Positions 1-10,210 are shown, counted from the stretch's first letter. The stretch: 64,000 nucleotides of DNA from Candidatus Siliceabacter maunaloa (GCA_024330185.1 JANDLV010000006.1:35441-99440); one strand, 5' to 3'. Numbers and translations are program-made. The notes: a model not told the origin generated them from the letters alone.

Positions 1-2
1 TC

Positions 3-494
3 TACGTCTCGGCCTTCGGCCCGCAGGCCGCGGCCATCGCCGGGCGCTACGGCGACGGGCTGTGGACCCTGGGCGACCCCGAGCAGGCCCCGGCCATCAT
101 CGACGCCTACCGCTCCGAATGCGACGACAACGGGCGCGAGCCCGGGCCGATCATCCTCCAGAGCGGGTTCGCGTGGGCGGCGTCGGACGACGAGGCGCTG
201 CGCGGCGCACGCCATTGGAAGCCGACCCAGATGCCCGAGGTCTACCGCGACGACATCAGCGATCCGGCCCAGATGGTGCGCATGGCCGACGAGCGGCTAA
301 CCGACGAGCAGTTCGCCAAGGAGGGCTTCATCGTGTCCTCCGACGCCGACGAGCACGTGGCGCGCATCCGCCAGATCGCCGACCTGGGCGCCGACGTGGT
401 CTGCCTGCAGCTCATCGGCGCCGCCGACCCACTGGGCTCCATCCGCACCTACGGCGAGGAGGTTCTCCCCGCGCTGCGCGGGGCGCGGGTGTGA
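3..494 (+). CDS. F420-dependent LLM-class oxidoreductase, C-terminal part (5' truncated by window edge)
   Basis: The reading frame is open from the first bases of the window to a TGA at 492-494, giving the last 163 residues of a luciferase-like, F420-dependent oxidoreductase. The text YVSAFGPQAAAIAGRYGDG followed by LWTLG is typical of the group related to F420-dependent glucose-6-phosphate dehydrogenase. These are cytosolic TIM-barrel enzymes that move hydride between a substrate and coenzyme F420. The C-terminal helix region ends with an ADVVCLQL strand and an FxxEVLPALR-like tail (here YGEEVLPALR). The substrate cannot be told from this part. No downstream partner follows on the same strand; the next gene is convergent. 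Confidence 0.85.
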   Translation, partial: YVSAFGPQAAAIAGRYGDGLWTLGDPEQAPAIIDAYRSECDDNGREPGPIILQSGFAWAASDDEALRGARHWKPTQMPEVYRDDISDPAQMVRMADERLTDEQFAKEGFIVSSDADEHVARIRQIADLGADVVCLQLIGAADPLGSIRTYGEEVLPALRGARV

Positions 495-632
495 CCGGGA
501 CGGACCGGCGGGCCGCTTACGCTCACGACAGCGTCTCCCTGTGATGCTCGCCGGCGAGCGCCTCCAGCGCCGCGCGGCCCGCGGCGAACGTCGCCAGCGT
601 CGCACCGAGTCCGCCGCCTGCGCCGGGCGCTT

Positions 633-1358
633 CTAGAACAACCCGAGCTGGTCGTCGCCGCGGGGCGGCGGCTCGTCGCCACCCGCAGCCTCGGACTCGG
701 GGACGGCGCGAAGTGGGTCGTCGGCGTTGGTGGGCTCGCGGGGTGGCTCCCGGGCCGCGGGCTGGTCGGGCAGCGGCAGGCCCAGGAGCTCGGGGAGCTG
801 GGCCATGTCCTCGCGCAGCTTCTCGAGGTTCGCGGGGGTGTAGAGCGCGGCGGCCGGATGGAGGATGGGCAGCAGGCGGACGGCGCGCCGGCCGATCACC
901 CGGATCTCGGCCTGGCCGCGCACCTTCGTGATTCCCGCGTTGTCGCCGCGCAGCAGCTTGGTGGCGAAGTTGCCCAACGTACAGACGACCCGGGGCTCCA
1001 CCAGCTCGATCTTGCGCAGCAGGTAGTCCTGGCAGTTCTCGATCTCGACGGGATGGGGATCGCGGTTGTCGGGAGGTCGGCAATTGAGCGTGTTGTTGAT
1101 GAACACGTCCTCGCGCTGGAGCCCGACCTCGCCCAGGAGCTGCTCGAGCAGCTTGCCGGCGCGGCCCACGAACGGGTGGCCCTGCTCGTCCTCGCTGCGG
1201 CCCGGGGCCTCGCCGACGAACATGAGGTCGGCGTCGGCGTTGCCCGAGCCGAAGACGACGGTCTGGCGGGCCGCGGCGAGCTGCGGGCACCTGGTGCACC
1301 GGCTGGCCTGCTCCCAGACGGCCTTGAGCTCCTCGCGGCGCTGCGTGGCGTCGGTCAC
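633..1358 (-). CDS. udg: Type-4 (Fe-S) uracil-DNA glycosylase
   Basis: A 241-residue protein that removes uracil from DNA in base-excision repair. It has the family-4/5 layout: an N-terminal CTRC pair (Cys21, Cys24), the active-site motif GEAPGRSEDEQGHPFVGRAG, the NTLNCRPP segment and a downstream Cys in ENCQDYL that would complete the 4Fe-4S cluster, then the LHPAAAL motif that replaces the HPSPLS loop of other uracil glycosylases. Length is slightly above the family norm because of an acidic, Pro/Arg-rich tail ending DDQLGLF. ATG start. It converges with the F420 oxidoreductase; the 138-nt gap between them (495-632) shows no credible gene. Confidence 0.92.
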   Translation of the reverse strand: MTDATQRREELKAVWEQASRCTRCPQLAAARQTVVFGSGNADADLMFVGEAPGRSEDEQGHPFVGRAGKLLEQLLGEVGLQREDVFINNTLNCRPPDNRDPHPVEIENCQDYLLRKIELVEPRVVCTLGNFATKLLRGDNAGITKVRGQAEIRVIGRRAVRLLPILHPAAALYTPANLEKLREDMAQLPELLGLPLPDQPAAREPPREPTNADDPLRAVPESEAAGGDEPPPRGDDQLGLF

Positions 1359-1503
1359 ACGGCCGGATGGTAGTCGTGGGCCCGGGGTACTAAGCTTCTA
1401 GATGCGGCCGACACCCACCGTGGGACGGACCGCGAGAAGCGAAGAGCCCACACCATCAGGATCGCGACCGGCATCCCCTCGGGGAGCTGGACCGAACATC
1501 GAG

Positions 1504-1605
1504 ATGTCCACAAGCGCCACGCACTGCGCCGTCGTCGGCCGTGGCCGGCTCGGCACCGCACTCAGCGCCGCCCTGCGCGGGGGCGGTGTCGAGGCGCACC
1601 TGGGC
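1504..1605 (+). pseudogene. Truncated N-terminus of a Rossmann-like/DUF2520 protein, fused in frame to panC
   Basis: An ATG at 1504 opens 34 codons that run without a stop into panC. They encode a classic beta-alpha-beta start, AVVGRGRLGTALSAALRGGG, with the GxGxxG dinucleotide-binding loop. This is how Rossmann-like/DUF2520 proteins (ketopantoate-reductase-like) begin, and in many actinobacteria that gene sits directly upstream of panC. Here everything after the first strand-loop-helix is missing and the reading frame continues into pantothenate synthetase. I read it as an internal deletion that left the old start attached to panC. The frame is open back to 1402, but that stretch has no recognisable protein character. 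Confidence 0.6.
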
Positions 1606-2466
1606 ATGCGCACGGTCCGCACGATCGCGGCGCTGCGCTGCGCCCTCCTCCCCGCTCGCCGCTCCGGGCGCACCATCGGCCTGGTCCCCACCATGGGCGC
1701 CCTGCACGAGGGCCACCTCTGCCTGATCGCCGCCGCCCGGGCCGCCTGCGACGTCGTCGTCGTCTCCCTGTTCGTCAACCCGCGCCAGTTCGACGACGCT
1801 GCCGACCTGGCCGCCTACCCCCGCGACGAGGCCCGCGACGCGGAGCTCGCGGCGGACGCCGGGACCGACCTCCTCTTCGCGCCCGCAGCGCAGGAGCTCT
1901 ATCCGGCCGGGTTCGCCACCACGGTCGGCGTGTGCGGCGTCGCCGAGCCGCTGGAGGGCGCCCACCGCGGCGCGGCGCACTTCGACGGCGTCGCCACCGT
2001 GGTGACCAAGCTGCTCAACGCCGCCGGCCCCGATGTCGCCTTCTTCGGCGCCAAGGACGCCCAGCAGGTAGCGGTGGTCCGCCGCCTGGTGGCCGACCTG
2101 GCGATCCCCGTGCGCATCGAGACGGTGCCCACCGTGCGCGAGCCCGACGGGCTGGCGCTGTCCAGCCGCAACGTGCGCCTCGCGCCCGGCGACCGTCCAC
2201 GCGCGCCGGCGCTGCACGCGGCCCTGACCGCGGCCCAGGCGGCGGTCGACGTCGGCGAGCGCGAGCCCGCCGCCGTCGTCGCCGCGGGACGCGTGGCCAT
2301 GGCCGGCCTCGACGTCGAGCCCGAGTACCTCGAGCTCGTGGACCCCATCACCTTTGCTCCCGTGGCGGCCCTGGACGGCGAGGTTCTCGCCGTCGTCGCG
2401 GCCACGGTCGGCGGGGTGCGCCTTACCGACAACCGGACCCTCACGCTCAACGGGAGGAACCCGTGA
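1606..2466 (+). CDS. panC: Pantothenate synthetase (pantoate-beta-alanine ligase)
   Basis: Joins pantoate and beta-alanine with ATP to make pantothenate, the CoA precursor, in the cytosol. The 286-residue product from ATG 1606 matches the usual family length. It shows the nucleotidyl-transferase motif PTMGALHEGH (HxGH at residues 34-37), VSLFVNPRQF, the FFGAKDAQQ segment, and the KMSKS-equivalent ALSSRN. The start is ambiguous: the frame extends upstream through a DUF2520 remnant (ATG 1504), so a fusion of 34 extra residues may be what is made. A weak GAGG lies about 15 nt before ATG 1606. It is first in a panC-panD-panB set, all in one direction. Confidence 0.93.
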   Translation: MRTVRTIAALRCALLPARRSGRTIGLVPTMGALHEGHLCLIAAARAACDVVVVSLFVNPRQFDDAADLAAYPRDEARDAELAADAGTDLLFAPAAQELYPAGFATTVGVCGVAEPLEGAHRGAAHFDGVATVVTKLLNAAGPDVAFFGAKDAQQVAVVRRLVADLAIPVRIETVPTVREPDGLALSSRNVRLAPGDRPRAPALHAALTAAQAAVDVGEREPAAVVAAGRVAMAGLDVEPEYLELVDPITFAPVAALDGEVLAVVAATVGGVRLTDNRTLTLNGRNP

Positions 2467-2517
2467 TCCCCAGGGCAGGCCCCGCACCGCACGCGACCCA
2501 CCGGAGGAACCACTGAC

Positions 2518-2913
2518 ATGCAGCGAACGATGCTCAAGAGCAAGATCCACCGCGCGACGGTGACCGGCTGTGACCTGCACTACGTGGGGTCGATCACCGT
2601 CGACCCCGAGCTCCTGGAGGCGGCCGACATCCTGCCCCACGAGCAGGTCGCGATCGTCGACGTGGACAACGGCGTCCGCTTCGAGACCTACACCATCGCG
2701 GGCGAGCGCGGCTCGGGGGACATGAAGGTCAACGGCGCCGCCGCCCGCCTGGTGCACCGCGGCGACACGATCATCCTCATCTCCTACGGCCAGTACGACA
2801 AGGCCGACCTGGAGCACTACGAGCCCCGCGTCGTCCACGTGGAGACCCAGACCAACGCCATCCTCGAGGTCGACAGCTCCGTCGACGTCCTGCTCGGGCA
2901 TAGGAGCCGCTGA
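2518..2913 (+). CDS. panD: Aspartate 1-decarboxylase
   Basis: Makes beta-alanine from L-aspartate, supplying PanC. The 131-residue protein is a pyruvoyl enzyme: the self-cleavage site is Gly24-Ser25 in [10 protein letters not shown], and the substrate-binding Arg and Tyr lie in AGERGSG and ISYGQY. The ATG at 2518 is preceded by a good ribosome-binding site (GGAGGAA about 8 nt upstream), with a 51-nt gap after panC. Its TGA overlaps the panB ATG by one base. Having all three pan genes together gives a local route to pantothenate except for the ketopantoate reductase step, which the deleted upstream gene might once have resembled. Confidence 0.96.
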   Translation: MQRTMLKSKIHRATVTGCDLHYVGSITVDPELLEAADILPHEQVAIVDVDNGVRFETYTIAGERGSGDMKVNGAAARLVHRGDTIILISYGQYDKADLEHYEPRVVHVETQTNAILEVDSSVDVLLGHRSR

Positions 2914-3809
2914 TGTCCGCCCATCCCTCGCACATGCCGGTCCCCGACGACGCCTCGCGTCTGCCCATAACCCTGCCGCGCCTGGCCGAGAAGAAGGCGC
3001 TCGGCGAGCCGATCGTCATGGTGACCGCTTACGACTACCCCAGCGCCCTGGCCGTGCAGCGCGCCGGCGTCGACCTCGTGCTGGTCGGCGACAGCGGGGC
3101 CATGACCGTGCTTGGCCATCCCTCCACCGTCCCAGTCGGCGTGGACGAGATGCTCATGCTCAGCGCCGCCGTGCGCCGCGGCCTGCGCACCCCGTTCCTG
3201 GTCGGCGACCTGCCCTTCGGCTCCTACGAGGCCTCCGACGAGGAGGCCGTGCGCACCGCGCAGCGCTTCGTCAAGGAGGCCGGCTGCGACGCCGTCAAGC
3301 TCGAGGGTGGCGGCACCAGCGTGCAGCGCGCCCGCGCGATCGTGGCAGCGGGCATCCCGGTCATGGGCCACGTGGGCCTCACGCCGCAGACCGCGACAGC
3401 GCTGGGCGGCTACCGCGCCCAGGGGCGCAGCGCCGATCAGGCCGCCGAGGTGGCTCGCGGTGCGCACGCCCTCCAGGAGGCAGGCTGCTTCGCCGTCGTG
3501 TTCGAGGCCATCCCCAGCGCGGTGGCCGAGGCGGTCATGCCCTCGATGGCCATCCCGGTCATCGGCATCGGCGCCGGCCCGGCCACCGACGGCCAGGTGC
3601 TCGTCTTCCACGATCTGCTGGGCATCCGGGAGGGCATGGGCGCGCGCTTCGTCAAGCGCTACGCCAGCCTGCTGGACGAGATGGCCGCCGGCGTCGGCGA
3701 GTACGCCGCCGACGTACGGGCCCGCCGCTACCCGGCGCCCGAGCACGGCTACTCGATCGCGCCCGGGGAGCTCGCGGGGCTGCGTGAAGCTCTCGCGGCC
3801 GGCGCTTAG
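2913..3809 (+). CDS. panB: 3-methyl-2-oxobutanoate hydroxymethyltransferase
   Basis: Transfers a hydroxymethyl group from methylene-tetrahydrofolate to alpha-ketoisovalerate to give ketopantoate. The 298-residue (beta/alpha)8 protein has the metal and substrate motifs MVTAYDYPSA, VGDSGAMTVLGH, LVGDLPFGSYE, AVKLEGG, GHVGLTPQ, FEAIPSAVAE and VIGIGAGPATDGQVLV. The ATG overlaps the panD stop in the arrangement TGATG, so the two are probably translationally coupled. TAG stop at 3807-3809. Confidence 0.96.
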   Translation: MSAHPSHMPVPDDASRLPITLPRLAEKKALGEPIVMVTAYDYPSALAVQRAGVDLVLVGDSGAMTVLGHPSTVPVGVDEMLMLSAAVRRGLRTPFLVGDLPFGSYEASDEEAVRTAQRFVKEAGCDAVKLEGGGTSVQRARAIVAAGIPVMGHVGLTPQTATALGGYRAQGRSADQAAEVARGAHALQEAGCFAVVFEAIPSAVAEAVMPSMAIPVIGIGAGPATDGQVLVFHDLLGIREGMGARFVKRYASLLDEMAAGVGEYAADVRARRYPAPEHGYSIAPGELAGLREALAAGA

Positions 3810-3844
3810 CACACGGCCCAGGCGGCTGGGTAGAGTCGGGCGGG

Positions 3845-4471
3845 ATGGCACGCCTCTCGCAGGTCTTCGCCGCGAGGGATCGCGAGTTCTTCGAGCTCTT
3901 CGAGGAGGCGGCGGCCAACAACGCCCGGGCCGCCCGCCTCCTCGCGCGGATGCTCGACGAGATCCCCGAGCACGCCGACCACGCCCGCGAGGTGCGCGAC
4001 TGCGAGCACGAGGGCGACCGCATCACCCACGCGATCCTGCGGCGCCTCAACCAGGGGGTGGCGGCGCCGCTGGAGCGCGAGGACGTGCTCGAGCTGGCCT
4101 CCACCCTGGACGACGTCGTCGACCTCACCGAGGAGACCGCCGACTACCTCGTGCTCTACAAGGTCGAGGCGCCCATGGAGCAGTCCCTGCGCCAGGCCGA
4201 CATCCTCGTGCGCGCCTGCGACGCGGTGGCCCGCGCACTGGCCGGGCTGCGACGTGGCGACGAGCTGTCGGCGCTGCTCATGGAGCTGCACCGCCTGGAG
4301 AACGAGGGCGACCGCGAGGGGCGCGAGGCCATCGCCTCATTGTTCGAGGGCGGCATCGACCCCATGGTCATCATCCGCTGGAAGGACGTCTTCGAGCGCC
4401 TGGAGGAGGCCATCGACGCCACCGAGACGGTGGCCAATGTGCTCGAGGGGATCACGATCAAGCGCAGCTAA
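3845..4471 (+). CDS. DUF47 (PhoU-like) protein, phosphate-transport accessory type
   Basis: A 208-residue, all-helical PhoU-like protein of the DUF47 family. The conserved charged motifs are CEHEGDRITHAI in the first half and ENEGDREGREAI in the second, plus WKDVFERLEEAID near the end, which form metal sites in PhoU-like proteins. DUF47 genes usually sit directly before a Pit-type phosphate permease and act on it. No permease follows here: the stop codon lies inside a repeat element (4465-4609), and the next gene is convergent. It begins 35 nt after panB, so it may ride on the pan transcript. Confidence 0.88.
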   Translation: MARLSQVFAARDREFFELFEEAAANNARAARLLARMLDEIPEHADHAREVRDCEHEGDRITHAILRRLNQGVAAPLEREDVLELASTLDDVVDLTEETADYLVLYKVEAPMEQSLRQADILVRACDAVARALAGLRRGDELSALLMELHRLENEGDREGREAIASLFEGGIDPMVIIRWKDVFERLEEAIDATETVANVLEGITIKRS

Positions 4472-4609
4472 CGTCGCCGGAGGTCGGAGCTTGCGACGAC
4501 CAGCAGCTAACGTCGCCGGAGGTCGGAGCTTGCGACGACCCGCAGCTAACGTCGCCGGAGGTCGGAGCTTGCGACGACCGCAGGCGAAACCCTGTCACCC
4601 GTCTCCCCG
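4465..4609. repeat. Composite repeat element, copy 1: three 39-nt tandem units plus tail
   Basis: Three near-identical 36-nt units start at 4465, 4504 and 4543, each separated by 3 nt (period 39). Each contains CTAACGTCGCCGGAGGTCGG then AGCTTGCGACGAC, with a small stem CGTCGC/GCGACG. After the third unit comes a tail, GGCGAAACCC then TCTCCCCG (4583-4609). The same order of unit and tail recurs at 25182-25266 and 44646-44726. The element supplies the TAA of the DUF47 gene (4469-4471) and the TAG plus about the last 18 codons of the convergent acyltransferase. The CTAA in every unit reads as a stop in both directions. Confidence 0.85.
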
Positions 4610-5199
4610 TAGGCGATCGTCTTCAGCACCTTCGCGGGGGAGCCGGCGGCGATGGAGCGCGGCGGCAGGTCCTGGGTCACGACGCTGTTGGCGCCGATCA
4701 CGCAGCGCTCGCCGATGGTGACGCCGCTGGTGACCACCACGTTGGCCCCGCACCACACGTTGTCGCCGATCCGCGTCGGCCCCTTGCTGGTGAAGCCCTG
4801 CCACGTGACGGGCCGGCCGGGGTCGTCGAAGCGGTGGTTGCCGTCGGTGACGAAGCAGCCGTTGGCCAGCATGCAGTGGTCGCCGATCTCCACCAGCTCG
4901 ACCGCGGCGAGCATCACGCCGAGGTTGAGGAAGCATCCCGCGCCGATGCGCACGCGGGCCAGCGCGGGAGCGGTGATCCACACCCCGGGCTCCAGGAGCG
5001 TGTGCGCGCCCACCTCCAGGCGGCCCTCGTCCAGCGCCTCCAGCACGTTGCCGTGCACCGGCCACCGCACGAAGGCTTCGCGACGCAGGAAGTGCCAGTG
5101 GATGCGCGCGCGGTTCCACGGCAGCGAGCTGCGCTCGTACCAGCGCCACTTCTGCGCCCACAGCCTGGCTTGGGCGGCGAGGTTCCTGTGCTCGGTCAC
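4546..5199 (-). CDS. Left-handed beta-helix acyltransferase (hexapeptide-repeat, LbetaH family)
   Basis: A 217-residue cytosolic transferase of the maltose/galactoside O-acetyltransferase type. After a helical N-terminus rich in Trp and Arg, hexapeptide repeats begin at about residue 60 (LEVGAHTLLEPG, VRIGAGCFLNLG) and end with IGERCVIGANSVVTQDLPP and IAAGSPAKVLK. The catalytic His is likely in FVTDGNHRFDDPGRP. The acceptor is unknown; relatives modify sugars or antibiotics. The natural end of the family is near PAKVLK; the remaining 20 or so residues, including the stop, are encoded by the repeat element. No partner gene is nearby. Confidence 0.85.
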   Translation of the reverse strand: MTEHRNLAAQARLWAQKWRWYERSSLPWNRARIHWHFLRREAFVRWPVHGNVLEALDEGRLEVGAHTLLEPGVWITAPALARVRIGAGCFLNLGVMLAAVELVEIGDHCMLANGCFVTDGNHRFDDPGRPVTWQGFTSKGPTRIGDNVWCGANVVVTSGVTIGERCVIGANSVVTQDLPPRSIAAGSPAKVLKTIAYGETGDRVSPAVVASSDLRRR

Positions 5200-5293
5200 G
5201 CGGGCAGGGTAGGTAGTCCGCGCCGTCAGCGCAGAGAGAGCAGACGGCAGGTGGGTACTCAGCGCCGCGGGCCGGCCGGCGGGTGACGCGCGT

Positions 5294-5392
5294 CTAGCCG
5301 TTCTCGTCGGGAGTGAGCACCGCGGTCAGGGTGAGCGACTTGTCCGTCGCCGAGAAGTACGACTCGGCGTCCGGGGGCATCGGGTCAGGCAT
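5294..5392 (-). CDS. Possible 32-residue small ORF after the HEPN gene, unknown
   Basis: An ATG overlapping the last codons of the HEPN gene (ATGCCTGA) opens a 32-codon frame ending at TAG 5294-5296. The product would be MPDPMPPDAESYFSATDKSL followed by a short TLTAVLTPDENG tail. The tight overlap is the sort seen in coupled operons, but the peptide has no recognised motif, and it could equally be the 3' scrap of a lost gene. I cannot assign a function. The rest of 5200-5384 shows nothing else. Confidence 0.25.
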   Translation of the reverse strand: MPDPMPPDAESYFSATDKSLTLTAVLTPDENG

Positions 5393-5906
5393 CGTCGTCG
5401 GCCGGCCAGAGCCCCTCGATCCAGCCGCCGAGCCCGCGGACCGCACCCGGGAGCTCGGACAGCAGCTCGTTAGCGCGCTCGTAGATGTCGGTCGCCTGAT
5501 GCTCGGCCAGATCGACGTAGTGGTGGGCCAGGCGCTGGCGACCGAGTGCGATCGCCTGCCACCGGGCGCTCTGCGCGTGATTGAGATGCCCGCGCAAGGC
5601 CGCCCGGCGCCACCGACCGGGCTGATCAGGACCCGAGCCCTCCGGCTCGGGCACTCCGCGGTCGGCGTCCTCAGCCTCGCAGAGGTCGATCAGCTCCTGC
5701 AGGTCGTTGACAATGCGTTCGTAGGGCCGTTCGACCTGGTCGCGAAGATTGATGGTGTCGGGATCCTCGCTGCCCCAGGCCGCAACGAACGCGCCGGCGT
5801 CAGCGAAGTGATCGAGCGCGTTGCGCAGCGCCCGGCGATCACGCCGGATCTCCTGGAGGCGAGACATCACCTTGCGCTGACGCGCCGGGACCGGCGCGTC
5901 GCTCAC
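5385..5906 (-). CDS. HEPN-domain toxin of an MNT/HEPN pair (HepT-like)
   Basis: A 173-residue, mostly helical protein carrying RQRLAHHY, that is Arg123, His128 and Tyr130 in the exact RX4HXY motif of HepT toxins. In characterised HepT the Arg and His form the RNase active site and the Tyr is the residue AMPylated by the partner nucleotidyltransferase to silence it. The gene starts inside the end of the nucleotidyltransferase gene (4-nt ATGA-type overlap), so they are co-translated. By family precedent it is a cytosolic RNA-cleaving toxin (type VII toxin-antitoxin). The RNA target is unknown. Base composition is visibly less GC-rich than the pan and uvr genes around it. Confidence 0.8.
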   Translation of the reverse strand: MSDAPVPARQRKVMSRLQEIRRDRRALRNALDHFADAGAFVAAWGSEDPDTINLRDQVERPYERIVNDLQELIDLCEAEDADRGVPEPEGSGPDQPGRWRRAALRGHLNHAQSARWQAIALGRQRLAHHYVDLAEHQATDIYERANELLSELPGAVRGLGGWIEGLWPADDDA

Positions 5907-6457
5907 GAGCCCTCGGACAGCTCAGCGAGCAGCGCATGCATCTCCTTGCGGACCTCCCGGGATGCCTGCGCCGCCTGCGCGGCCACGCAAGGCCTGCCAG
6001 CGATCAGGATTGGCCATCTTGCGTCGCGATCGACGAGCACCCTGCCCTCGTTCAGGGCATCATGGAGCAGCAACGGCCGCGCGGCGGCCGACTCGATGGA
6101 GACGAGATCCACCGGCCGTCCCGCCGCGGACTCCAAGCGCACACGGAGGGCGTCCACACGGCGACGTTCGGCGTCGGCGAGGGCCAGCAGCAGATCGATG
6201 TCGGAGTCGGCGCGCAGCCCACCGCGCGCAGCCGAGCCGATCAGGACCGCGAGCCGGACGTTGGGTTCGGTACGCAACATTGTGCGCAGGGAGCGGAGCA
6301 GCTCCCAATGGGCTCGGAGATAGGCGCGTTCTCCCCGCGCCAGCTCGACCGACCGACGCGTCGGGCGCTCGCCGTGCAGCAGACCCTCGTTCAGGCCCCG
6401 GCGCAACGTCCGCTCGTGCACACTGAGCTCCTGCGCAAGGTCGGCCAGCTCGTTCAT
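5903..6457 (-). CDS. MNT-family nucleotidyltransferase antitoxin (MntA-like) with N-terminal helical domain
   Basis: A 184-residue protein with the minimal nucleotidyltransferase motif GSAARGGLRADSDIDLLL: Gly74-Ser75, ten residues, then Asp86-x-Asp88, exactly GSX10DXD, and a third acidic residue likely at Asp117 (PVDLVSIE). MntA proteins AMPylate the Tyr of the HepT motif using ATP and so neutralise the toxin. About 60 extra residues at the N-terminus (SVHERTLRRGLNEGLL) look like a helix-turn-helix, which would let the antitoxin bind its own promoter; that is inference. It is first in a two-gene unit with the HEPN gene and has its own leaderless promoter. Confidence 0.82.
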   Translation of the reverse strand: MNELADLAQELSVHERTLRRGLNEGLLHGERPTRRSVELARGERAYLRAHWELLRSLRTMLRTEPNVRLAVLIGSAARGGLRADSDIDLLLALADAERRRVDALRVRLESAAGRPVDLVSIESAAARPLLLHDALNEGRVLVDRDARWPILIAGRPCVAAQAAQASREVRKEMHALLAELSEGS

Positions 6458-6463
6458 GTGTCC

Positions 6464-6469
6464 ATTATA
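6464..6469 (-). promoter_or_regulatory. -10 box TATAAT for the MNT/HEPN operon, leaderless
   Basis: On the minus strand a perfect TATAAT lies only six bases (GGACAC) before the ATG of the nucleotidyltransferase gene. Transcription would begin at or next to the ATG, giving a leaderless mRNA; no ribosome-binding site is present. No clear -35 box is visible. The same six-base spacing is seen at the VapB-type antitoxin gene at 54596. Confidence 0.6.
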
Positions 6470-6563
6470 GGGCCCTCATGCGTCCGTTAGGAGCGGGCCT
6501 TTGGAGGCCGAGCCGAGTTGCCGGGTGAGCACCCGCACGTGATCACTCGATCGAGAGAAACCC

Positions 6564-7016
6564 TCAGGAGCGGCCGGTCTCGAATATCAGGTGTCCAGAG
6601 CCTTCCTGCTCGGCCAGGAAGTCCGCGATCACTTGCGCATGCAACTCATCAGCAGCATCAGCCGCGAGCAGGTTGGCCGACGACCACTCCAGTAGCGCGC
6701 CCAGATCGCGCAACTCCTGAGCGATCTCTTCTCGCGGACGCAACGACTCACCGAGCCAGACGCGGAAGACGCAGCGGCCCGCCGGCGCGATCACCCGCAC
6801 CATGTCGTAGTCGGCATCAGTCTCGACGACATCACCAAGCGCGACATCGTAGAGGAAGAACGGGATGCAGCAGACCTCGAACCGCTGATCGCCCGCCTGA
6901 CGCGCCCAGAGCTGTTCAGAGCGACCCTCCTCAGGAAGCTGCGCCGCGATGATGAAGTTTGCCCGATCCCGCCACACAGGCTCGGAATGGACCGCTTCGG
7001 TGCGCTCCGCCTTCAT
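6564..7016 (-). CDS. DUF4265 domain protein
   Basis: A 150-residue protein matching the DUF4265 family by the pattern FEVCCIPFFLYDVALGDVVE, followed by a beta-rich MVRVIAPAGRCVFRVWL segment and an Asp/Ala-rich helical end. The family's function is unknown; members are often found near toxin-antitoxin or other accessory genes. It lies 106 nt upstream of the MNT gene on the same strand; that gap holds only the TATAAT promoter. Its composition is less GC-rich than uvrA next door, suggesting it belongs to the same acquired segment as the toxin-antitoxin pair. Confidence 0.75.
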   Translation of the reverse strand: MKAERTEAVHSEPVWRDRANFIIAAQLPEEGRSEQLWARQAGDQRFEVCCIPFFLYDVALGDVVETDADYDMVRVIAPAGRCVFRVWLGESLRPREEIAQELRDLGALLEWSSANLLAADAADELHAQVIADFLAEQEGSGHLIFETGRS

Positions 7017-7122
7017 TGGTCAGCCCGCCACCACGGAAGCGGCCACGGGGCGCGGCATCCAGGCGGCGGCGCAACCCGCAACCGTTCGTGGGCGGTCATG
7101 GCTCGTGGAACGGTAGCCGCTG

Positions 7123-10077
<2,955 letters not shown>

Positions 10078-10098
10078 CCACCGACACTCTAGGCGACC

Positions 10099-10110
10099 GA
10101 ACAGACGTTC
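10099..10110. promoter_or_regulatory. LexA (SOS) operator of uvrA
   Basis: GAACAGACGTTC, a perfect match to the Gram-positive/actinobacterial SOS consensus GAACRNNYGTTC, placed 22-33 nt upstream of the uvrA start codon. LexA bound here would block transcription of uvrA until DNA damage. No equivalent box was found in front of uvrB. Confidence 0.8.
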
Positions 10111-10127
10111 CCCACGCGACCGACCGT

Positions 10128-10162
10128 CCTGTTCTACTGTTCCATGGCAACAGCAGGACAGG
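10128..10162. terminator. Imperfect 35-nt palindrome centred on CCATGG between the DivIVA gene and uvrA
   Basis: The arms CCTGTTCTACTGTTCC and its mirror GGCAACAGCAGGACAGG pair over most of their length around a central CCATGG. It lies downstream of the DivIVA-like gene and upstream of the uvrA LexA box, so it can act as a terminator that insulates uvrA. There is no run of T after it, so a regulator-binding palindrome is the alternative. Confidence 0.5.
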
Positions 10163-10210
10163 ACGCTTGCCGGCGTCCGAAGCCCGGGGCCGCGAGCTGC
10201 TGCGTGGCCG

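Noticed and set aside
523..632. Minus-strand frame ending GLGATLATFAAGRAALEALA after udg
   Set aside because: No start codon in a usable place and no recognised family; likely chance reading of GC-rich intergenic DNA.
1402..1503. Extra upstream codons in the panC frame
   Set aside because: Open but Pro/Ser/Arg-rich with no protein pattern; the Rossmann-like text only begins at 1504.
4465..4581. Three 36-nt repeats with short spacers, CRISPR-like at first sight
   Set aside because: The spacers are only 3 nt long, there are no cas genes, and the units overlap coding ends. It is a tandem repeat element, not a CRISPR array.
7017..7122. Hairpin after uvrA (CCGTTC...GAACGG)
   Set aside because: Only six outer bases pair and the inside does not; not a convincing terminator. 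No gene is seen in this 106-nt gap.
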